Assembly: GCA_903823115.1 (NCBI GenBank)
Contig: CAIJRN010000031.1
Coordinates: 1-49,180 of the forward strand
DNA: 49,180 nt
Direction: 5' to 3'
DNA from: an uncultured cyanobacterium
Lineage (GTDB): Bacteria; Cyanobacteriota; Cyanobacteriia; PCC-6307; Cyanobiaceae
A program made the position numbers and the translations under genes. The notes below the pieces were generated by a model. That model was not told where the DNA came from. It worked only from the letters and a program-made list of their open reading frames with translations, and searched no databases. Below are positions 16,334 through 25,739 of the stretch, piece after piece. Positions within the stretch are counted from its first letter, which is position 1. Each line of letters begins with the position of its first letter.

Positions 16334-17593
16334 ATGGCCCCATCCGGCTTCACTTCTGCTGACTCTGGGCCTGCAGCTCAGCTCAGGAACTTGCGGGCGG
16401 CCGAGCGTCTGGACGCCGTGCTGACGCCCGTGATCCCTCAGGTGGGCCAGCTGATGGCCCGCCGGCCGGGTTGCCTGTCCCTGGCCCAGGGCATGGTGGG
16501 CTGGGGGCCTCCGCCCGAGGTGCGGCTGGCGCTGCTGCGGGCCCTGGAGTCGGCGGTGGCCGATCCCGACCACGCCGCAGTCCTCGATCGCTATGGTCCC
16601 GTGGCGGGCGATCCGGCGCTGCTCGCCGCCATTGCCACCGAGCTGGAAGGCCATTGGGGTCTGGATCTCGAAGGCAGCTCTCTGCTGGTCACAGCCGGCA
16701 GCAACATGGCCTTCAACGCCCTGGCCCAGGTGATCTGCGATCCGGGCGATGAGGTGATCCTGCCGGCTCCCTATTACTTCAACCATGTGATGGCGGTTCA
16801 GCTGGCCGGGGGGCGGCCCGTCACGCCCGTGGCCAGCCTGATCCCCGATCCGGCCCTGTTGGCGGCCGCGATCACCCCCCGCACCCGGGCGATCGTGACG
16901 ATCTCCCCCAACAATCCCAGTGGCGTGGTCATGCCGCCGGCTGTCCTGGCCGAGATCAATGCCCTGTGTGCCCGCCACGGCCTCTTTCACATCAGCGATG
17001 AGGCCTATGCCGTGTTCGTTCATGGCGAGGTGCCCCACTGGAGCCCCGGATCGCTGGCCGGGGCTGGGGCCCACACGATCACACTGCAATCGCTCTCGAA
17101 GTCCCATGGCATGGCCGGCTGGCGCCTTGGCTACGCCGCCGTACCGACGTCCTTGATGGCCGCTCTGGCCAAGGTGCAGGACACCATTCTGATCTGCCCG
17201 CCAAGGATCGTGCAGCAGGCCGCCATTGCCGCGCTCCATGGCGAGCCCGGCTGGTTGGCCGAGCAGCTCACCGCCCTGCGCCAACGCCGCCGCCAGCTGC
17301 TGAAGGCCCTCGAGGCCGCTCAGCACCGGGGCCTGGCCGCCCGCCTGCTGGCCCAGCCCGATGGTGCCTTTTATGCGTTGCTGGCGGTGGAGTCATCCCT
17401 CAGTGCTGAAGCCCTGGTGGAGCGCCTGGTGCTCGATCACGGTGTGGCTGCCCTGCCCGGAGCGTGTTTCGGGCTGGTGGACGAGGGGGGGCAGGTGGCT
17501 CTGCGGCTGAGTTACGGCCTGCTCGATCAGGCCACCCTGGCGCAGGCTCTGGAGCGGTTGGTTGAAGGCTTGATGGCCTTCTCGCCGAGCTGA
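16334..17593 (+). CDS. Class I/II PLP-dependent aminotransferase
   Basis: 419 residues, fold-type I. The substrate-side motif NNPSG is visible, as is the Schiff-base lysine in SLSKSHGMAGWRLGY and a C-terminal Arg in VALRLSYG. It begins 32 bases after phoR and may be cotranscribed, though a phosphate link is not implied. The closest general relatives are aspartate or aromatic aminotransferases and kynurenine-transaminase-like enzymes. The amino donor cannot be assigned from the sequence. Confidence 0.88.
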   Translation: MAPSGFTSADSGPAAQLRNLRAAERLDAVLTPVIPQVGQLMARRPGCLSLAQGMVGWGPPPEVRLALLRALESAVADPDHAAVLDRYGPVAGDPALLAAIATELEGHWGLDLEGSSLLVTAGSNMAFNALAQVICDPGDEVILPAPYYFNHVMAVQLAGGRPVTPVASLIPDPALLAAAITPRTRAIVTISPNNPSGVVMPPAVLAEINALCARHGLFHISDEAYAVFVHGEVPHWSPGSLAGAGAHTITLQSLSKSHGMAGWRLGYAAVPTSLMAALAKVQDTILICPPRIVQQAAIAALHGEPGWLAEQLTALRQRRRQLLKALEAAQHRGLAARLLAQPDGAFYALLAVESSLSAEALVERLVLDHGVAALPGACFGLVDEGGQVALRLSYGLLDQATLAQALERLVEGLMAFSPS

Positions 17594-17733
17594 GGTTCAA
17601 GGCACCGGACCCATGGCGATCCTGCCGTCCTGATCGCTGTCTCGATCGGGATGGCAACCCCGATGGGACGACAACCTCGATGGGAGGAGAATTGTGGCCA
17701 CAGCCGTCGCCTCAAGCGGATGACGGTCGAGGT

Positions 17734-18624
17734 CTAGATCTTCGTGGCGGCAGGCCTGGCACTGCTGCGCAGGGGGGCGCGCCAGATCCACAGGGTCTGG
17801 CCCTCGGGCCAGAGGAGCAGCAGTCGCTCATCCACGACCAGCGCCATCGGCTCGTCGGCGTTCAGGCCATCCACACCGGCCTCGGCCAGGAGCAGGCGCC
17901 GGAGTTCAATGCCCTCGCTGGCCGGGGCCTGGCCCAACACGGAGGCAGGAATCACGGTGGCGCCTTTCCAGAGGCGTCGCCAGCCGGCAGCCCGATCCCC
18001 GTCAGGGTGTTGCAGCTCAGGCTCAGACGGCTGTTCTGAATCACCGGGTTTCAGGGGCTCAGTGACTGCGCTGCGTCCCTGCAGGCGGCGGAGCAAGGAC
18101 AGGGCGGAATCGGCGCTGCTCGGACTCAGGCCACGGCTGCTCTCCCGGCCCCTTTCCCCGGGACTGAAAGGACGCTGGCTGAGGAGAGAGGCCTTGGCGC
18201 CCGGGCTTCTGCTGGCCGGCCGGGTGCGGGACGGCGGGGTGGACCTCTGGGCCCTGAGCGGTTCGGGAGGCTTCAAGCCGGCGGGGGCCGGCGGCAGGCT
18301 CAGCGCCGGCAGGTTGCCAGGTCCGGGCAAGGCTGCGCTTTGCAGTGTTTCCTCCAGGGGTTGGCGGCGACTGAACAGCAGCAGTTCGGGGCTGTCATCC
18401 GCCAGCTGGGGCTGGGCCGGCTCGGGTTGCCGCTGGGCACGCAATTGGCGGTAAGAGAGCGCCAGCAGATGCAGCGCCATCGCGGCCAGCAGAGCGATCA
18501 GCAGGGGTGAGGGTTGGCGCAGCCCCCGCAGCTGCCGTGACCCCAACGGCGCTGGCAGGCCAAGGACTCTGGGCCGTTTCAGTTCCCCAGGCCATTTCGT
18601 GCTCAGGCGCTGCAAGGCTTTCAT
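17734..18624 (-). CDS. TonB-like protein closing an ExbB-ExbD-ExbD operon
   Basis: 296 residues. A basic N-terminus is followed by one membrane helix at about 39-57 that contains His52 (AMALHLLAL), as in TonB. Then comes a long Pro/Ser/Arg-rich stretch (about 60-195) and a globular C-terminus (about 200-285) that does not resemble the canonical TonB C-terminal fold. Its ATG overlaps the stop of the preceding exbD-like gene (ATGA). Topology and context make it the energy-transmitting partner of the complex, but its outer-membrane target, if any, is unknown. No TonB-dependent receptor is in the window. Confidence 0.6.
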   Translation of the reverse strand: MKALQRLSTKWPGELKRPRVLGLPAPLGSRQLRGLRQPSPLLIALLAAMALHLLALSYRQLRAQRQPEPAQPQLADDSPELLLFSRRQPLEETLQSAALPGPGNLPALSLPPAPAGLKPPEPLRAQRSTPPSRTRPASRSPGAKASLLSQRPFSPGERGRESSRGLSPSSADSALSLLRRLQGRSAVTEPLKPGDSEQPSEPELQHPDGDRAAGWRRLWKGATVIPASVLGQAPASEGIELRRLLLAEAGVDGLNADEPMALVVDERLLLLWPEGQTLWIWRAPLRSSARPAATKI

Positions 18625-19007
18625 GGCAGTTGCAGCTCCACGGGCAGCGGACTGGTGTTCAACCGTGCCACCAGGTGCTGCACCGTCCCCCAGGGCACCT
18701 GGGGATCGCTCACCACGCGCAGCCGCAGATCGCTGCGCCCGGTGGCGAGACGCTGCAGCAGGGCGTTCAGCTCCTGGGGCGCAACGGCATGGTTCCAGAG
18801 CCGCAGCTGTCCGCGGCTATCCAGGCGCAGCAGGATCACCCCGGAGCTGGCGGGGCGCTGGGCGATGCGTTGGGGGATCAGCGTCAGGGCCAGGGCCGCG
18901 AGGGCCAGGGCGGCGGCCATCAGACCCAGAGCGAGCCCCTCGCTGGCCGGCAGCCCCAAGGGCGCACGGGGGCCGCTGGCCTGGAAGGGGGGGAAGCCGT
19001 CGATCAT
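18621..19007 (-). CDS. exbD: ExbD/TolR-like protein, second copy
   Basis: 128 residues. One membrane helix is at about 24-44, followed by a periplasmic ExbD-type domain: VILLRLDSRGQLRLWNHAV, then LRLRVVSDPQVPWGTVQHLV, the family's conserved D-x-x-V-P-x-G-x-V pattern. The membrane helix (LALGLMAAALALAALALTLI) has no Asp, whereas ExbD and TolR use one there for proton transfer. It overlaps both neighbours by ATGA (19007-19004 and 18624-18621). Confidence 0.75.
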   Translation of the reverse strand: MIDGFPPFQASGPRAPLGLPASEGLALGLMAAALALAALALTLIPQRIAQRPASSGVILLRLDSRGQLRLWNHAVAPQELNALLQRLATGRSDLRLRVVSDPQVPWGTVQHLVARLNTSPLPVELQLP

Positions 19008-19360
19008 GGCCTTGATCGCGGCGGTTGTTCCAGCAGCACCGGCCCGGATCCCAGTGAGCGCAACCAGTGCAACGAGCTGGAGATCTCCCCGATCGGCAGG
19101 GCCGCCGAAGGCAGATAGTGCACCGCCGCCCTGCTGCCCTCGTGGCGCAGCAGGGCGGCGAGTCGCCCGCTTTCGATCGCCTGGCCGCCCAGATACCAGT
19201 GCTGGCCAGGGGCCTGAACCAGCCATAGCGAGGCCGCCCCCTGGACGCTGCTCAGGGGCCGCGGCCGCGGCAGCCGCTCGCGGGCGATCTCCGGCAGCGC
19301 GGCCACGGCCCCGCAGATCAGCAGGGTGAGTCCCACCAGACATTGCAGCGCCAGGCTCAT
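19004..19360 (-). CDS. exbD: ExbD/TolR-like protein, first copy
   Basis: 118 residues. One N-terminal membrane helix (LALQCLVGLTLLICGAVAAL) is followed by a short periplasmic domain with ExbD-like layout (LWLVQAPGQHWYLGGQAI, then PIGEISSSLHWL). As in the second copy, the membrane helix has no Asp. ATG 19360 overlaps the exbB stop by ATGA. The two ExbD-like proteins are quite different from each other, suggesting a fixed heteromeric role rather than a recent duplication. Confidence 0.65.
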   Translation of the reverse strand: MSLALQCLVGLTLLICGAVAALPEIARERLPRPRPLSSVQGAASLWLVQAPGQHWYLGGQAIESGRLAALLRHEGSRAAVHYLPSAALPIGEISSSLHWLRSLGSGPVLLEQPPRSRP

Positions 19361-19965
19361 GGATGGGCCAACTCCCTTTGCCGGGCCAGCTGCCGGTGCA
19401 GCTGGCCGATCTGCCAGTGACGCAGTCCCTGGTTGAGCGCCAGGCCGGTGCTGGCCACCAGGCTGATGATCAGGCCCAGGGCCGTGCTCATCAACACCTG
19501 GCCGTAGCCCTGCAGGCTGGCTCCGGCGGGCAGGACGAGCTGGGAGCCCAGGCTGGAGAGCACCTGCATCAGGCCGATCACCGTGCCGATCAGTCCCAGC
19601 AGGGGGGCGATCAGGAGGGCGGCCTGCAGCAGCGGCTCCCCGAAGCCGATGGCCAGATCCCAGTCCTCGAGCTGATGGCGGGCCTCGCTGGCGCCAGCCT
19701 CCAGCAGACGCCTCCACAGTTGCCGGCGGGACTGGCGCTGGCGCCACCATTGCAGCCACCAGCGGCAGCGGTCGAAACACACCGTCAGCACAGCGATCGA
19801 CACCAACAGCAGCAAGATGCCGATCGGGCCGCTCACCCCGGGGATCAGTTCATGGGAGGCGCTGTTCAAGGGTGATCGCGCCTGAGCGAACTGGCATGGA
19901 TGGTATGGGTTCGGAGGCCTGCGGACCTGTGTCGCCATCGCTTGACAGCCTGGAGTTCCTGGCAT
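19357..19965 (-). CDS. exbB: ExbB/TolQ/MotA-family membrane protein
   Basis: About 200 residues. Three membrane segments: GPIGILLLLVSIAVLTVCF near the N-terminus, then ALLIAPLLGLIGTVIGLMQV, then YGQVLMSTALGLIISLVAST. This is the ExbB/TolQ layout with a cytoplasmic loop between helices 1 and 2. At the place of the essential third-helix glutamate (AEALxATAIGL in ExbB) this protein has Gln (GQVLMSTALGL); the Thr is kept. First gene of the four-gene leftward operon, divergent from cysK with 64 bases between. The start is uncertain: ATG 19965, ATG 19938 or a later TTG near the first helix. Confidence 0.8.
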   Translation of the reverse strand: MPGTPGCQAMATQVRRPPNPYHPCQFAQARSPLNSASHELIPGVSGPIGILLLLVSIAVLTVCFDRCRWWLQWWRQRQSRRQLWRRLLEAGASEARHQLEDWDLAIGFGEPLLQAALLIAPLLGLIGTVIGLMQVLSSLGSQLVLPAGASLQGYGQVLMSTALGLIISLVASTGLALNQGLRHWQIGQLHRQLARQRELAHP

Positions 19966-20029
19966 TTCTTCTGTCGCTGACTAGGGTGCCGGCAGGATTG
20001 CTCCCACTTCTGCGTCCCCCCGTGACCCG

Positions 20030-21010
20030 ATGAGCTCGATCTATAACGACAACAGCCTCAGCATCGGCCGTACGCCTCTGGTGCAACTCAACAGGGTGAC
20101 CGAGGGCTGCGGGGCGCGGGTGCTGGCCAAGATCGAGGGGCGCAATCCCGCCTACTCCGTCAAGTGCCGCATCGGTGCGGCGATGATCTGGCAGGCGGAG
20201 AAGGATGGCCTGCTGGGACCAGGCAAGGAACTGATCGAGCCCACCAGCGGCAACACCGGTATTGCCCTGGCCTTCGTGGCGGCGGCCCGGGGTCTGCCGG
20301 TGACGCTGACCATGCCCGAGACGATGAGCCTGGAGAGGCGCAAGCTGCTCACCGCCTACGGGGCCCAGCTGGTGCTCACCGAAGGACGGCTGGGCATGAG
20401 CGGCGCGATCGCCGCCGCCCGGGAGCTGGCCGATTCCGATCCGAAGCGCTATGTGCTGCTGCAGCAGTTCATGAATCCAGCCAATCCCCGCATCCATCAC
20501 GACACCACCGGCCCTGAAATCTGGCAGGACACCGATGGGCAGGTGGACGTGCTGGTGTCCGGGGTGGGCACCGGCGGCACGATCACCGGCGTCAGCCGCT
20601 ACATCAAGACCACTCTGGGCCAACCCCTGGTGTCCGTGGCGGTGGAACCGACCAACAGCCCCGTGATCCACCAGACGATCAGCGGTGAAGCGCTCAAACC
20701 CGGCCCTCACAAAATCCAGGGCATCGGTGCCGGCTTCGTGCCGCAGAACCTCGATCTGACCCTGCTGGATCGGGTCGAGAGCGCCAGCGATGAGGAGGCG
20801 GTGACGATGGCCAGGCGGTTGATGAAGGAGGAGGGCATCCTGGCGGGCATCTCCTGCGGCGCCGCCACTGCCGTGGCCGTGCGCCTGGCCCGGGAGGAGG
20901 CCTACCGCGGCAAGACGATCGTGGTGGTGCTGCCCGACTCCGGCGAGCGCTATCTGAGTTCCGTGCTGTTTGAGGGGGTCTTCAACGAGCGCGGCCTGGC
21001 CGCTGTGTGA
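20030..21010 (+). CDS. cysK: Cysteine synthase A (O-acetylserine sulfhydrylase)
   Basis: 326 residues, full family length. The PLP lysine is in [11 protein letters not shown]. The substrate loop is [10 protein letters not shown], the phosphate cradle GTGGTITG and the C-terminal PLP serine region PDSGERYLS. It makes cysteine from O-acetylserine and sulfide in the cytoplasm. It is monocistronic by appearance: divergent from exbB on the left, about 120 bases to ferredoxin on the right. The ATG at 20030 matches the usual N-terminus of the family. Confidence 0.95.
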   Translation: MSSIYNDNSLSIGRTPLVQLNRVTEGCGARVLAKIEGRNPAYSVKCRIGAAMIWQAEKDGLLGPGKELIEPTSGNTGIALAFVAAARGLPVTLTMPETMSLERRKLLTAYGAQLVLTEGRLGMSGAIAAARELADSDPKRYVLLQQFMNPANPRIHHDTTGPEIWQDTDGQVDVLVSGVGTGGTITGVSRYIKTTLGQPLVSVAVEPTNSPVIHQTISGEALKPGPHKIQGIGAGFVPQNLDLTLLDRVESASDEEAVTMARRLMKEEGILAGISCGAATAVAVRLAREEAYRGKTIVVVLPDSGERYLSSVLFEGVFNERGLAAV

Positions 21011-21129
21011 GAGCCGGGCGGTGGCCGCCGGCTGGCCGTGGTTTTGTCGGCAGCCGCTACCCGTCAGCCTGTCAGCAGCTGATGACCCAGTGATCGGCGA
21101 TACAGATAGGGCGGCAGGACTGAACTGGC

Positions 21130-21438
21130 ATGGGTTTGACAACCAATGAATCCCCCATGGCCAGCTACACCATCAGCCTCAAAGACGGCGTCAGTTTCAG
21201 CTGCGCTGATGACACCTATATCCTCGATGCCGCCGAGGAACAGGGTATCGACTTGCCCTATTCCTGCCGCGCCGGAGCCTGCAGCACCTGCGCTGGCAAG
21301 ATTCTGGCAGGCAGTGTGGATCAATCGGATCAGAGTTTCCTCGACGATGATCAGATCGCCGAAGGATTTGCCTTGCTCTGCGTTAGCTACCCCACATCCG
21401 ACTGCAGCATTCAGGCTGAGGTGGAAGACGAGCTCTGA
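21130..21438 (+). CDS. petF: Plant-type [2Fe-2S] ferredoxin
   Basis: 102 residues from ATG 21130, or 93 from ATG 21157 (MASYTISL), which matches the usual cyanobacterial N-terminus; an AGGA-like site favours 21130. Cluster ligands are in CRAGACSTC and the later LLCVSYP. The acidic surface and the EVEDEL C-terminus are typical of photosynthetic ferredoxin that carries electrons from photosystem I to FNR, FTR and nitrite or sulfite reductases. It ends 6 bases before the convergent gor stop. Confidence 0.93.
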   Translation: MGLTTNESPMASYTISLKDGVSFSCADDTYILDAAEEQGIDLPYSCRAGACSTCAGKILAGSVDQSDQSFLDDDQIAEGFALLCVSYPTSDCSIQAEVEDEL

Positions 21439-21444
21439 AGGGCT

Positions 21445-22815
21445 TCAATTCGGCATGGTCACGAACTCCTCGGCCACCGAGGGATGCAGGGCCATGGTGC
21501 GATCGAAATCGGCCTTGGTGGCCCCCATGCCCAGGGCGATCGCAGCCATCTGAATGATCTCAGCACTGTGTTCGCCCACCATGTGGACGCCGAGAATCCG
21601 GCCGCTCCGGGCCTCGGTGATCAACTTGAGCAGCACCTTCTCGCCCCGCTTCGGCAAGGCCTGGGCCATGGAACGGAACCGGGCCCTGTGCAGCTTCACT
21701 CCTTCGCTGCCAAAGCGTTCCAGGGCCTCTTCCTCCGTCAGTCCTACGGAGGCCAGCTCCGGTTGGGTGAACACGGCGCTGGCCACCAGGCTGTAATCCA
21801 CCTGCCGCGGACGGTTGCCGTAGACGCTGTCGGCGAAGGCCCTGCCCTCGTCCACCGCCACCGGCGTCAGGTTGATCCTGTCGGTGACATCGCCCAGGGC
21901 GTGAATGTGGGGCACGTTGGTGCGCAGCTCAGCATCCACGGGGAGGCGTCCGCCCTGCTGCTCAACGCCGGCCGCCTCCAGGTTGAGGCCCTCGAGAAAG
22001 GGCCGGCGACCGGTGGCGAGCAACACGCCACAGCCGCCGAACACCTCGCCGGCTTCGGTCCGCAGCCGCAGGTTGCCGGGCTCGCCTTCAATTGCCGCCG
22101 GGCTCTGGCCGAAGCGGATGTCGATGCCCGCAGCCACCATGCCCTCCTGAACCGCCGCGGAGGCTTCGCGGTCGAAGCCCCGCAACAGGTGATCGCCCCG
22201 CACCAGCTGGGTGACGGCCACCCCCAGGCCGCGCAGAATCCCGGCGAACTCACAGGCGATGTACCCGGCTCCCACCACCACCATGCTCTCGGGGAAGGTC
22301 GTCAGCTCGAACAGGTCGTCACTGACCCAGCCCAGCTCCGCCCCCGGGATCGCCGGCCGCTGGGGGCGGCCACCCACGGCGATCAGAATGCGCTCACCCT
22401 TGAGCTGCCTGGTCTGGCCGTGGCTCTCCGTGATCAGGAGCTGGTGGGGCGTTTCAAAGCGTCCCCAGCCACTGATCAGCTGCACACCGGCCTTTTCCAG
22501 TGAACCGGTGTGAAGTTGGTTGAGGCGATCCACCTCGGCGCGCACGTTGGCCAGCAACAGCGAGGGATCACAGCGCCAATGGGCCCCGGCTCCCTCCAGA
22601 ATCCAGCCGTAGCTGGCGGCATCGGCCAGCTGCTGGCCGATGGCCGAGCCGTACACCAACAGTTTCTTGGGAACGCAGCCCCGGATGACGCAGGTGCCGC
22701 CGACCCGGTCCCCCTCCAGGATCGCCACTCTGGCGCCATGGGATGCCGCCCGCTTGGCGGCTGCAAGGCCCCCAGAGCCGGCGCCGATCACGATCAGATC
22801 GAAGCTGTCTTCCAT
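21445..22815 (-). CDS. gor: Glutathione reductase
   Basis: 456 residues from ATG 22815 (MEDSFDLIVIGAGSGG); ATG 22824 or a longer form from 22893 are possible. It has the FAD motif GAGSGGLAAAKRA, the redox disulfide in GGTCVIRGCVPKK and a second nucleotide motif GAGYIACEFAGIL. The dimer-interface active His is in ALHPSVAEEFVTM. It reduces oxidised glutathione with NAD(P)H in the cytoplasm. The redox-active CVxxGC spacing fits glutathione reductase rather than lipoamide dehydrogenase. Confidence 0.93.
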   Translation of the reverse strand: MEDSFDLIVIGAGSGGLAAAKRAASHGARVAILEGDRVGGTCVIRGCVPKKLLVYGSAIGQQLADAASYGWILEGAGAHWRCDPSLLLANVRAEVDRLNQLHTGSLEKAGVQLISGWGRFETPHQLLITESHGQTRQLKGERILIAVGGRPQRPAIPGAELGWVSDDLFELTTFPESMVVVGAGYIACEFAGILRGLGVAVTQLVRGDHLLRGFDREASAAVQEGMVAAGIDIRFGQSPAAIEGEPGNLRLRTEAGEVFGGCGVLLATGRRPFLEGLNLEAAGVEQQGGRLPVDAELRTNVPHIHALGDVTDRINLTPVAVDEGRAFADSVYGNRPRQVDYSLVASAVFTQPELASVGLTEEEALERFGSEGVKLHRARFRSMAQALPKRGEKVLLKLITEARSGRILGVHMVGEHSAEIIQMAAIALGMGATKADFDRTMALHPSVAEEFVTMPN

Positions 22816-23154
22816 GGCGTGCATACGGGCGGCGTGGGACGGGAGGACGCGAAAACAGGCGGCGCGGGCGAAAACATCCTGCGCAGGGAGCACAGAGTTG
22901 ATTGTGCTCCCTCTTCGCGACTGAACGAGGTCCCACTGTCGATCTCAGTTTGAGACAAGGATGGGTCGCGTCAGGCGTCAACGCGCACTGGATGAGGTGA
23001 CAGGAATGATGACCCCCAGGACGGCAACAGTCGGACAGGCTGGGCAGTGAACTCGGCATCCTCAAGATCTGGAAGAGTCCGTCCTGGAGCTGGGTTCGTC
23101 TTGAGTGCCGAGATTCCGTCGGGCCCTTTGGGTGTCGGTCGGATCGCCGCCAGC

Positions 23155-23183
23155 AAAAAAGCCTCCCAGGAAACCTGGGAGGC
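23155..23183 (-). terminator. Intrinsic terminator of the amt-glnK operon
   Basis: A perfect 10-bp stem (23161-23170 with 23174-23183, loop AAA) adjoins six A residues at 23155-23160, which read as a T tract on the minus strand. It lies about 57 bases beyond the glnK stop. Confidence 0.92.
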
Positions 23184-23239
23184 TGGCAGAAAGGGAGCTG
23201 GTCTTCGTTGTCGATGACCAGCTACTCAAAGGGAACCGT

Positions 23240-23584
<345 letters not shown>

Positions 23585-23590
23585 TCAGCC

Positions 23591-25063
23591 TCAGTTGGTC
23601 ATGGGATCGTAAGCCTCTTCGCCATGGCAGACGAAGTCAAGACCACGCTCTTCATCCTCAGGGGTGACGCGCAGCCCAACTGTTGCCTTGACGATCAGGA
23701 GAATGACAGCGGTGCCAATGCCTACGAAGCCGTAGGTCACCAGCACGGCCTTGAGTTGCACAATGAACAGGCCGAAGTTGCCGCTTTCCTCCAGAATCTT
23801 GGCGGAGTTGGGGAAGTAATCAGCAGGCACCAGCTCCTTCACCGCCAACAGGCCTGTCAGCAGGGCACCGATGGTGCCACCGACTCCGTGAACGGAGAAG
23901 GCATCAAGCGATTCATCCAAGGTGGTCTTGTTGGTACCGCCAGAACCACCAGCACCGGAGAATTGGACAGCGATGTAGCAGCCGACGGCGACGACGGCAC
24001 CGATCAGAATCGAGGATCCGATCGAGACAAAACCAGCGGCCGGCGTGATGCCAACCAGGCCAGCAACGGCACCGGTGGCCGCACCCACGGCTGTGGGCTT
24101 GCCATCTTTGAACCACTCAATCAGGCACCAGGTGAGCATGGCAGCCGAGGCCGCCGTGGAGGTGGTGATGAAGGAGAAACCGGCACCTTTGGCGGCGAAG
24201 TAGCTGGCGCCGTTGAAGCCGAACCAGCCGAACCAGAGCAGACCGGCGCCCAGCAGGATGAAGGGCACGTTGTGGGGCGGCCGCACGCTCTCCGGATAAC
24301 CGGTACGAGGGCCGACGATGGCGGCAGAAACCAGAGCAGCCACGCCGGAGGCGATGTGGACCACCGTGCCACCGGCAAAGTCAATGGCACCAAGACCAAG
24401 GGGGCCGAGGAAACCGCCGCCCCAGACCATGTGGGCCATCGGGCAATAGATGAAAACGCTCCAGAGCAGGCAGAACCAGAACCAGGCCTTGAAGTTGATG
24501 CGCTCCACCAGGGCGCCGGAAATCAGCGCCGGGGTGATGATCGCGAACATGCCCTGGAACAGGGCAAAGGAGGTGGCGGAGATCGAGAAGCCGTCGGCCA
24601 GAGGCGCATCCCCCAACGGACCGCCGACCCCGTTGAGCCACATGGCCTCAAGGCCACCGATGAAGGGGCTCTTGAAGCCGACCCCGAAGGAGAGGCTGTA
24701 ACCGATCACCACCCAGAGGACGCCGATCAGCCCCATCAGGAAGAAGCTCATCATCATCGTGTTGAGCACGTTCTTGGCGCGGGTGAAGCCGCCGTAGAAG
24801 AACGCCAGACCTGGGGTCATCAGCAAGACCAGGGCTGATCCCATCAGCATCAGCAGGGTGTCGGCGCCATCGGTGGGCACCTTCTGCAGAGCGGCATGGG
24901 CGGAGCCGGCCATCAGGGGCAGCAGGCCGGCGCCGGCAGCCAGCAGGATCAGGGCGTAGTAGCGCAGCTGGGTGTCCTGGACACCCGCCAGCACCTTGAG
25001 GCGGAAGCGATCGAAGGTTGTCTCAACGGACGGTGGTCCGTCGGACAGGAAGGTCGGTGGCAT
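23591..25063 (-). CDS. amt: Ammonium transporter (Amt family)
   Basis: 490 residues. A signal-like first helix (ALILLAAGAGLLPLMAGSAHA) is followed by eleven membrane helices. Family marks include FFYGGFTRAKNVLN, the first pore His region DFAGGTVVHIASGVAAL and the second pore His in DAFSVHGVGGTIGALL. It conducts ammonium across the cytoplasmic membrane. ATG 25063 has GAGAGG about 11 bases upstream. It shares a transcript with glnK. A candidate NtcA site lies upstream, fitting induction under nitrogen limitation. Confidence 0.95.
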   Translation of the reverse strand: MPPTFLSDGPPSVETTFDRFRLKVLAGVQDTQLRYYALILLAAGAGLLPLMAGSAHAALQKVPTDGADTLLMLMGSALVLLMTPGLAFFYGGFTRAKNVLNTMMMSFFLMGLIGVLWVVIGYSLSFGVGFKSPFIGGLEAMWLNGVGGPLGDAPLADGFSISATSFALFQGMFAIITPALISGALVERINFKAWFWFCLLWSVFIYCPMAHMVWGGGFLGPLGLGAIDFAGGTVVHIASGVAALVSAAIVGPRTGYPESVRPPHNVPFILLGAGLLWFGWFGFNGASYFAAKGAGFSFITTSTAASAAMLTWCLIEWFKDGKPTAVGAATGAVAGLVGITPAAGFVSIGSSILIGAVVAVGCYIAVQFSGAGGSGGTNKTTLDESLDAFSVHGVGGTIGALLTGLLAVKELVPADYFPNSAKILEESGNFGLFIVQLKAVLVTYGFVGIGTAVILLIVKATVGLRVTPEDEERGLDFVCHGEEAYDPMTN

Positions 25064-25125
25064 GAGGGGGAAGACCTCTCAAGAGTTCACCCGGTTACGG
25101 TGCGCCCCAACGGGGGGCTCCCTCT

Positions 25126-25139
25126 GTAACAAGGGAAAC
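25126..25139 (-). promoter_or_regulatory. Candidate NtcA site upstream of amt
   Basis: GTAACAAGGGAAAC keeps the GT-N10-AC core of NtcA sites and matches GTA-N8-TAC at five of six defined bases. It lies 63 bases upstream of the amt ATG. NtcA controls amt in other cyanobacteria. No clear minus-10 box at the ideal distance was seen, so this stays a candidate. Confidence 0.45.
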
Positions 25140-25739
25140 AATTCCGCCCATCGCTCCGGGATCCTGACCTGGTTCTGTTTTGCGCAACCCCAGCGTCATA
25201 TCACGCCAGCCGAAACGAATTGGGAGGATCCGTACCTCAATCAGTCAGAAGTCCTGTGGCTGAAGCTTTTCTGTTAATCCCCGTTCTACGGCTATTTTCT
25301 GTAAGGCTGGCCACAGATTGTTCTGGAGGACTCTTGGATGCAGAGCCCCCGTCGTTGGCTGCCTTGTTTCATCGCATCTGGTCAGGAGAGCACTCTCATC
25401 GCAAGACGAGGCTTCAAGATCGAGAAACATCGTCCCAGGGATGTGGTGAGATCTGTTGCGGTCCCGTGGGTTTGAGATGTCGCGATGGTTGCACGATCCC
25501 ATCAATGCCATGGCAGCCAGAGAGTCTGAATTCCTCAATCTGAAGCGCTGAAAATGTCACTCAGGGCTCTGGCTGAGAGCCCGGTTTGGCTCTGCGCAGC
25601 AGCCTTGCCCGTGGGCCGTCAGCAGCGTTCGCCCCAGGAGTGTCCCGGAGCGTCTGGAGCCAATCCCAATCCCATGCCCATCGGCAGGCAGGCCTGTCCC
25701 ACCGTTTGAGAGCAGAGTGGGGCCCCGGCGCCTTCCCGG
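25140..25739. other. 600-base region without a recognisable gene
   Basis: Small ORFs exist on both strands (for example 25245-25538 minus and 25561-25797 minus), but they show no family features and poor starts. It contains the far upstream region of amt and, near its right end, the presumed promoter of the glutathione-S-transferase-like gene. Confidence 0.4.

Noticed and set aside
19850-21142. 430-codon open frame antisense to cysK
   Set aside because: Covers a certain gene on the other strand and shows no family features.
23624-24838. 404-codon open frame antisense to amt
   Set aside because: Shadow of the ammonium transporter; Gly/Glu/His-rich with no motif.
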